From an uncultured SAR202 cluster bacterium (GTDB lineage: Bacteria > Chloroflexota > Dehalococcoidia > Lucifugimonadales > Lucifugimonadaceae), in the NCBI GenBank assembly GCA_902620405.1, contig CACNIC010000004.1, positions 1 through 64,000 of the forward strand: a stretch of 64,000 nt of DNA, in the 5' to 3' direction. Shown here in pieces: positions 63,513-64,000 of the stretch; position 1 is the stretch's first letter; each line of letters opens with the position of its first letter. A model generated the notes under the pieces. That model was not told where the DNA came from, did no database searches, and was given only the letters and a program-made list of their open reading frames with translations. The translations under genes were made by a program, and so were the position numbers.

Positions 63513-64000
63513 GAGTTTCTGGCAATAAAAAGCTAAAAATAATTACCCCTATTCCGCCTATCATTGAAATTGATAATGCTGAAGCAGTATTACCAACAGT
63601 TTGTGCAATAGCTCCGCTTATTGGTCCTCCAGCAGAATTTCCAGACCAACCAAACAATCTCCATATTCCCAAAAAGGATCCAGGCTGATTTTTTGGAGAA
63701 AGATCTGAACCCAAAGTTAACATTGCACCTGAACCTAAACCATTTGCAAATCCAAGAAGCAATCCAACTAGCATTAGTCCGTAGAAAGTATTTACGTATG
63801 TCATAAATATAAAACCAGAAGATAAAAGTATTATGCTAGGTACTGAAGTCCATTTTCTGCCATATTTATCCATAATTAACCCAACAGGGTAAAATAATGT
63901 CATGTCAATTGCTGCAGATATACTTTGAATTAATCCTAATTCTTCAACTCCTAAACCTATACTAAATGCCCAAATTGGTATTAATACATGTCTGCATTGA
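63502..64000 (-). CDS. MFS transporter, C-terminal part (partial at right edge)
   Basis: The frame is open from the stop at 63502 to the right edge of the window, so the ATG at 63903 is internal. About 166 C-terminal residues are visible with five or six helices. The cytoplasmic MFS motif GLIMDKYGRKW appears near the cut end, and GFANGLGSGAMLTLGSDLSP and ETLKE are typical of the superfamily's second half. The substrate is unknown. It lies convergent to the D-glutamate cyclase genes. Confidence 0.83.
   Translation of the reverse strand, partial: QCRHVLIPIWAFSIGLGVEELGLIQSISAAIDMTLFYPVGLIMDKYGRKWTSVPSIILLSSGFIFMTYVNTFYGLMLVGLLLGFANGLGSGAMLTLGSDLSPKNQPGSFLGIWRLFGWSGNSAGGPISGAIAQTVGNTASALSISMIGGIGVIIFSFLLPETLKE

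Overview
This is an AT-rich (roughly one-third GC by eye), densely packed bacterial chromosome segment. Genes abut or overlap by 1-14 bases in long co-directional runs, no gene-free gap exceeds about 160 bases, and there is no rRNA, insertion sequence, prophage or CRISPR array. The gene content suggests a small-genome aerobic heterotroph, probably marine and planktonic. Supporting features are an actinobacterial/Chloroflexi-style valyl-tRNA synthetase, an LppX/LprG-type lipoprotein paired with an MFS exporter, dimeric glycyl-tRNA synthetase, flavin-dependent thymidylate synthase, a complex I operon without nuoEFG, and several enolase-superfamily paralogues. Such paralogues are known to be expanded in marine SAR202-type Chloroflexota (Dehalococcoidia). 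That lineage is my best guess but an inference; a low-GC marine actinobacterium is the main alternative.

Layout. 1-7000: the end of an unknown gene, valS, and a convergent overlapping operon for CoA and carrier-protein cofactor supply (acpS, nnr, coaX, coaBC, an 83-residue unknown). 7000-12650: folD, the pyruvate dehydrogenase E1alpha/E1beta/E2 genes, and a double-length ThyX-like protein. 12650-14923 (minus): a 39-residue zinc ribbon, an LprG-like lipoprotein and a 14-helix MFS transporter. 14946-17483: a promoter, TPP riboswitch and ThiXYZ-type thiamin-precursor ABC transporter. 17454-23144: XdhC and MocA-like molybdenum-cofactor proteins, a tRNA with CAT anticodon, a predicted zinc-metalloprotease lipoprotein, a DUF255/thioredoxin-like protein and a small YedY-like molybdoenzyme. 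23198-28220: an SDR followed by an overlapping NurA-HerA-DNA methyltransferase cassette, the best candidate here for an undescribed system. 28222-32516 (minus): a catabolic operon of three enolase-superfamily enzymes and an SDR. 32614-38050: a secreted/anchored unknown, lipoprotein cyclophilin, lipB, threonine synthase, a GNAT and a zinc alcohol dehydrogenase.

38102-53587 is one long respiratory run: nuoABCDHIJK, a small DUF2007-like gene, nuoLMN, NAD kinase, a Nudix hydrolase, then sdhA, sdhB and an HdrB-like third subunit instead of a haem-b membrane anchor. 53608-58262 (minus) holds an SDR, malate dehydrogenase, an unrecognised 455-residue protein and an acyl-CoA carboxylase beta subunit. 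58354-64000 carries folP-folK, a CopD-like membrane protein, a ResA/TlpA lipoprotein, glyS, two adjacent genes matching the two halves of eukaryotic D-glutamate cyclase, and a truncated MFS transporter.

The genes fit a coherent economy: pyruvate to acetyl-CoA (PDH with LipB lipoylation), TCA steps (MDH, SDH), quinone reduction by a reduced-set complex I, thiamin precursor import under TPP control feeding PDH, and scavenging of sugar acids and D-glutamate.
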